DNA of 64,000 nt, from contig NZ_FNCZ01000001.1 in assembly GCF_900099995.1 (NCBI RefSeq), forward strand, positions 1,178,001-1,242,000, written 5' to 3'. Under the pieces are notes generated by a model. It saw only the letters and a program-made list of their open reading frames with translations, did not search any database and was not told the DNA's origin. The position numbers and the translations under genes are program-made. This DNA comes from Winogradskyella thalassocola (GTDB taxonomy: Bacteria; Bacteroidota; Bacteroidia; Flavobacteriales; Flavobacteriaceae). Below are positions 61,593-64,000 of this stretch, in pieces (the stretch's first letter is position 1; the number at the start of each line of letters is the position of its first letter).

Positions 61593-62375
61593 ATGCAAAA
61601 CTGGATTGAATTACTTTCTGAATTTAAACAAAAGCAAATACCTGTAGCCTTTATAACGGTAACCAAGTGCTTAGGCTCAACGCCTTGCGTAGTGGGTTCG
61701 CGTATGCTTGTGACTGAAAACAAAGATATCCACGGAACTATAGGAGGTGGGAAGCTTGAATTTAAAGCCATAGATGAGGCTATCGTTGCTTTAAAAGAGA
61801 ATAGAATTATTGAATCCACCTATACTTTAGGTCCGGAATTTGAGCAATGTTGCGGAGGAAAAGTGGAATTTATCATAGAACCTATGAATCAATCACCAGA
61901 ATTATTTTTATTTGGAGCAGGACATATTGGTGTTGAAATCGCCAAATTATTAGTAGATACGCCTTTTAAAGTGAACCTTATAGATTCACGTGACAATTGG
62001 TTTTCTAATTTAGAATTAGACAGCAGTGTAACGACGCATCAAGCCAATGAAACCGATTTTAAATCGTTTAAAGATGCTGTGAAATGGGGACCTAATTGTT
62101 ATGTTCTCGTGCTAACACATAATCATGCTATCGATTTTGATTTGATAACTATGGCTTTGCAAAATGAAACTAAATTTTTAGGACTAATAGGAAGTAAAAC
62201 CAAAAAAGTAAGGTTTAATAATATGCTCATTAACGAGATGCATATTCCAGAAGGTATGACAAATGTGGTTTGCCCTATAGGTTTAGACATTGGAGGAGAT
62301 ACACCAAAGGAAATTGCGATTAGTGTGGTGGCTCAATTGCTTCAAGTGCATTATAAAGACACCGTTGAGAATTAA
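61593..62375 (+). CDS. XdhC/CoxI family protein
   Basis: 260 residues from the ATG at 61593; 25 codons upstream are open but read as unrelated hydrophobic sequence. The N-terminal XdhC domain shows VTKCLGSTPCVVGSRMLV and TIGGGKLEFKAID; the C-terminal Rossmann domain shows LFGAGHIGVEIAKLL, VLTHNHAIDFDLI and CPIGLDIGGDTPKEIAISV. XdhC proteins mature or guard molybdenum hydroxylases. No xanthine dehydrogenase gene is in the window. It leads three plus-strand genes. Confidence 0.88.
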   Translation: MQNWIELLSEFKQKQIPVAFITVTKCLGSTPCVVGSRMLVTENKDIHGTIGGGKLEFKAIDEAIVALKENRIIESTYTLGPEFEQCCGGKVEFIIEPMNQSPELFLFGAGHIGVEIAKLLVDTPFKVNLIDSRDNWFSNLELDSSVTTHQANETDFKSFKDAVKWGPNCYVLVLTHNHAIDFDLITMALQNETKFLGLIGSKTKKVRFNNMLINEMHIPEGMTNVVCPIGLDIGGDTPKEIAISVVAQLLQVHYKDTVEN

Positions 62376-62381
62376 AAGAGA

Positions 62382-62399
62382 TTCCCGTTTTTACGGGAA
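62382..62399. repeat. short palindromic repeat (TTCCCGTTTTTACGGGAA)
   Basis: A perfect 7-bp stem with a four-T loop, directly after the XdhC stop codon and 6 bases before the next ATG. It is similar in design to the hairpin at 55869. It could stop or attenuate read-through. Confidence 0.6.
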
Positions 62400-62405
62400 G
62401 TATGC

Positions 62406-63413
62406 ATGAAAAACAATAAATCCATTATAGAAAAACTAACCGCACTTTGGGCTTTAAACGAGTCAGGTTTAGGTGGTTTTTTACACGTGTTTAATTCTCC
62501 ATTTACAGGATTGATTGTAGGTGGCGTGTCCATTTTACTTATAAGTTTAATTGCTTATTATGCCGAAAATAAATGGCAAGCCATCTTAAAGGCATTGGTC
62601 ATTGTCTTAATTATAAAAATGGCAGTGAGTCCATATTCACCTTTTGGAGCTTATGTTGCTGTGAGTTTTCAAGCGGTTTTAGGAGCAGTTTTATTTTCTA
62701 ATTTCTCATGGAAAGGAGCTACGATAATGGTTTTAGGAATGATGACCTTTTTAGAATCGGCACTTCAAAAATTATTAATACTAACCATCGTTTACGGAAC
62801 AAATCTCTGGGAAGCCATTGATATTTATGGGGCTTGGGTTCAGAAAAAATTAAATTTTGTTTCAGAAACCTCTACAACATCGGTTTTAGTCACCACCTAT
62901 CTTTTGGTTTATGGGATTTGCGGAATTTTAGCTGGGATTTTTATTAAAAACACGATTAAGATTATTTCAAATAAAAAAGAAACTGATTTTTATCTTCATC
63001 TTGAAACGGATAAACGCGATAAGAAAACCAAAAAAGTAGCTTTTAAAACGAAAGTCATTTGGGTGTGGCTAGGCACAGTTGCGGTTATGGTTTTGGCCTT
63101 TTCAATATTTGGAGGTCCGCTTTTGGGGTGGCAAAAAGCCATTTATATTGTATTGAGAAGTTACTTGATTTTAATGCTTTGGTATCTAGTAATTGGTCCT
63201 TTTTTGTTGAAAGTGGTTCAGAAATATCTTCGAAAAAAAGAATCTAAATATCAAGAGGATATTGCGAATGCGATGGATTTGTTTCCATATTTCCGTCAAA
63301 TTATTGCATTTACATGGAAAGACACAAAACATTTAAAAGGTTACACGCGATTCCAATATTTTATGGCGAATAGTATTTCTAATTGTATTCATTTTAAAGT
63401 GCCTTCAGAATGA
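62406..63413 (+). CDS. polytopic membrane protein of unknown function
   Basis: 335 residues. Hydrophobic segments lie at about 35-52, 58-75, 82-98, 100-128, 155-178, 220-240 and 250-272, with charged loops between. Compact hydrophobic spacing in the first half recalls small-molecule or ECF-type membrane components, but no motif confirms this. It overlaps the P-loop NTPase gene by 4 bases, which suggests the two act together. Confidence 0.65.
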   Translation: MKNNKSIIEKLTALWALNESGLGGFLHVFNSPFTGLIVGGVSILLISLIAYYAENKWQAILKALVIVLIIKMAVSPYSPFGAYVAVSFQAVLGAVLFSNFSWKGATIMVLGMMTFLESALQKLLILTIVYGTNLWEAIDIYGAWVQKKLNFVSETSTTSVLVTTYLLVYGICGILAGIFIKNTIKIISNKKETDFYLHLETDKRDKKTKKVAFKTKVIWVWLGTVAVMVLAFSIFGGPLLGWQKAIYIVLRSYLILMLWYLVIGPFLLKVVQKYLRKKESKYQEDIANAMDLFPYFRQIIAFTWKDTKHLKGYTRFQYFMANSISNCIHFKVPSE

Positions 63414-63895
63414 TATATATCCTCAGAGGTGATATCCGAACAGGAAAAACAACGGCTTTATTAGAGTGGTGTAAAAACCGTGATGATGTTGATGGAGTAT
63501 TGTGTCCTGATAATGCCGAAGGAAAGCGCTATTTTCTAGAAGTAAAGTCTAAAAGTGAATTTGAACTTGAAACTGAACTTGAAACTGAAGCCATCATTGA
63601 AATTGGATACTTTAAGTTTTTAAAATCAGCTTTTGAAAAGGCGAATGCTTATTTGCAATCTGTTGCTTTAAAAAATGAATCGAAGTATCTTATTATTGAT
63701 GAATTAGGGAAGTTGGAATTGAAAGGAGAAGGCTTGCATTTGTCAGTAGAAAGATTGATTCCTAATTATGAAACTAATGAAAACAAGCACCTCATTCTTG
63801 TTGTTAGAGATTATTTATTGGAGGCTGTTTTGACGCATTATTCAATAGAGAAATATAGGATTCTCACAAAAGTAAATTTAGAAACACTGAATTAG
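63410..63895 (+). CDS. P-loop NTPase, THEP1/DUF2478-like
   Basis: 161 residues. Walker A is GDIRTGKTTAL at about residues 7-17, and Walker B is YLIIDELGKLEL near residue 94. The short size and DELGKLE wording match nucleoside-triphosphatases of the THEP1 type. It starts within the stop of the membrane-protein gene (ATGA overlap). It may power or regulate that protein (inference). Confidence 0.75.
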   Translation: MIYILRGDIRTGKTTALLEWCKNRDDVDGVLCPDNAEGKRYFLEVKSKSEFELETELETEAIIEIGYFKFLKSAFEKANAYLQSVALKNESKYLIIDELGKLELKGEGLHLSVERLIPNYETNENKHLILVVRDYLLEAVLTHYSIEKYRILTKVNLETLN

Positions 63896-63896
63896 T

Positions 63897-63924
63897 CCTG
63901 TAAGGTTTTTAGAACCTGACAGGT
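63897..63924. repeat. copy of the CCTACAAGGTTTT palindromic repeat
   Basis: CCTGTAAGGTTTTTAGAACC then TGACAGGT follows the NTPase stop codon by one base. It is the third recognisable member of the family seen at 50175 and 50224, with compensated changes in both arms. Confidence 0.65.
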
Positions 63925-63976
63925 CTGGTAAGTAGATGTTCCGCATCACACAATCTCATTTGTGTTTGTATGGTGA

Positions 63977-64000
63977 GGTCTTATTTGAAATAGTAAGACC
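63977..64000. repeat. hairpin at the window edge
   Basis: GGTCTTA (63977-63983) and TAAGACC (63994-64000) form a perfect 7-bp stem with a 10-base loop. It touches the window end, so it may be longer or part of another repeat. No gene was seen in the last 105 bases. Confidence 0.4.

Noticed and set aside
1-64000. CRISPR arrays, tRNA or rRNA genes, insertion sequences, integrases, prophage
   Set aside because: No regularly spaced repeats, cloverleaf or rRNA sequence, transposase or integrase motifs were seen on either strand by eye.

Overview
The window is AT-rich chromosomal DNA from a marine-type member of the Bacteroidota, most likely family Flavobacteriaceae. The evidence is Sus-type TonB transport genes, many short lipoproteins with an early Cys, several TTG/GTG starts, little Shine-Dalgarno signal, promoters of the Bacteroidota type (TAnnTTTG at -7), and ergothioneine, mevalonate and arsenosugar genes of flavobacterial type. 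No rRNA, tRNA, CRISPR array, transposase or prophage gene was seen. Gene density is high, and only one gap exceeds 300 bases (28674-29161).

Layout. 1-9976: the end of a GH97 glucosidase, a small secreted protein, a GAF-domain protein, an HD-domain protein fused to a Pycsar-effector-like membrane module, and a 1224-residue outer-membrane protein joining a calcineurin-type phosphatase, a kinase-like segment and a beta-barrel. 10147-16144: a redox block (selO, a flavodoxin-like reductase, DUF427, a hydrolase-OsmC fusion, egtB, egtD) whose core product is ergothioneine. 16256-28673: mixed housekeeping and envelope genes, including a TPR hybrid histidine kinase, a mevalonate/prenyl-transfer group, and an RluB/RsuA-type protein that has lost its catalytic Asp. 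28674-34084: a polyamine operon (arginine decarboxylase, agmatinase, deoxyhypusine-synthase-like enzyme, GNAT-nitrilase fusion) behind a long structured leader that holds a 50-codon, Arg-containing ORF. 35652-42124 (minus strand): three membrane glycosyltransferase genes, then a polyferredoxin and a FAD oxidoreductase. 42222-47505: GH113-like hydrolase, BamA-like barrel, carboxypeptidase-regulatory-domain protein, phosphatase.

47502-61416 is a run of 13 minus-strand genes that I read as an arsenosugar-type locus. It contains the radical SAM enzyme ArsS, a CMD/AhpD-like partner, one TIGR04283-type and two TIGR04282/DUF2064-type transferases, a purine nucleoside phosphorylase, a rhodanese, a degenerate metallophosphoesterase, a sodium/solute symporter, a SusC/SusD pair, a sterol-desaturase-family oxygenase and a DUF547 lipoprotein. 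A plausible flow is ArsS adding a 5'-deoxyadenosyl group to a methylated arsenical, the phosphorylase removing adenine, and the transferases glycosylating the remaining sugar. The phosphorylase carries Asp where 6-oxopurine-specific enzymes carry Asn, which fits adenine release. An ArsM methyltransferase is not in the window. An XdhC protein, a membrane protein and a P-loop NTPase follow on the plus strand.

Small palindromic repeats appear only to the right of about 48 kb. One 102-bp palindromic element sits in frame inside the TIGR04283 transferase gene and adds 34 residues between two conserved motifs. It is a Bacteroidota analogue of the protein-inserted palindromic elements known from Rickettsia.
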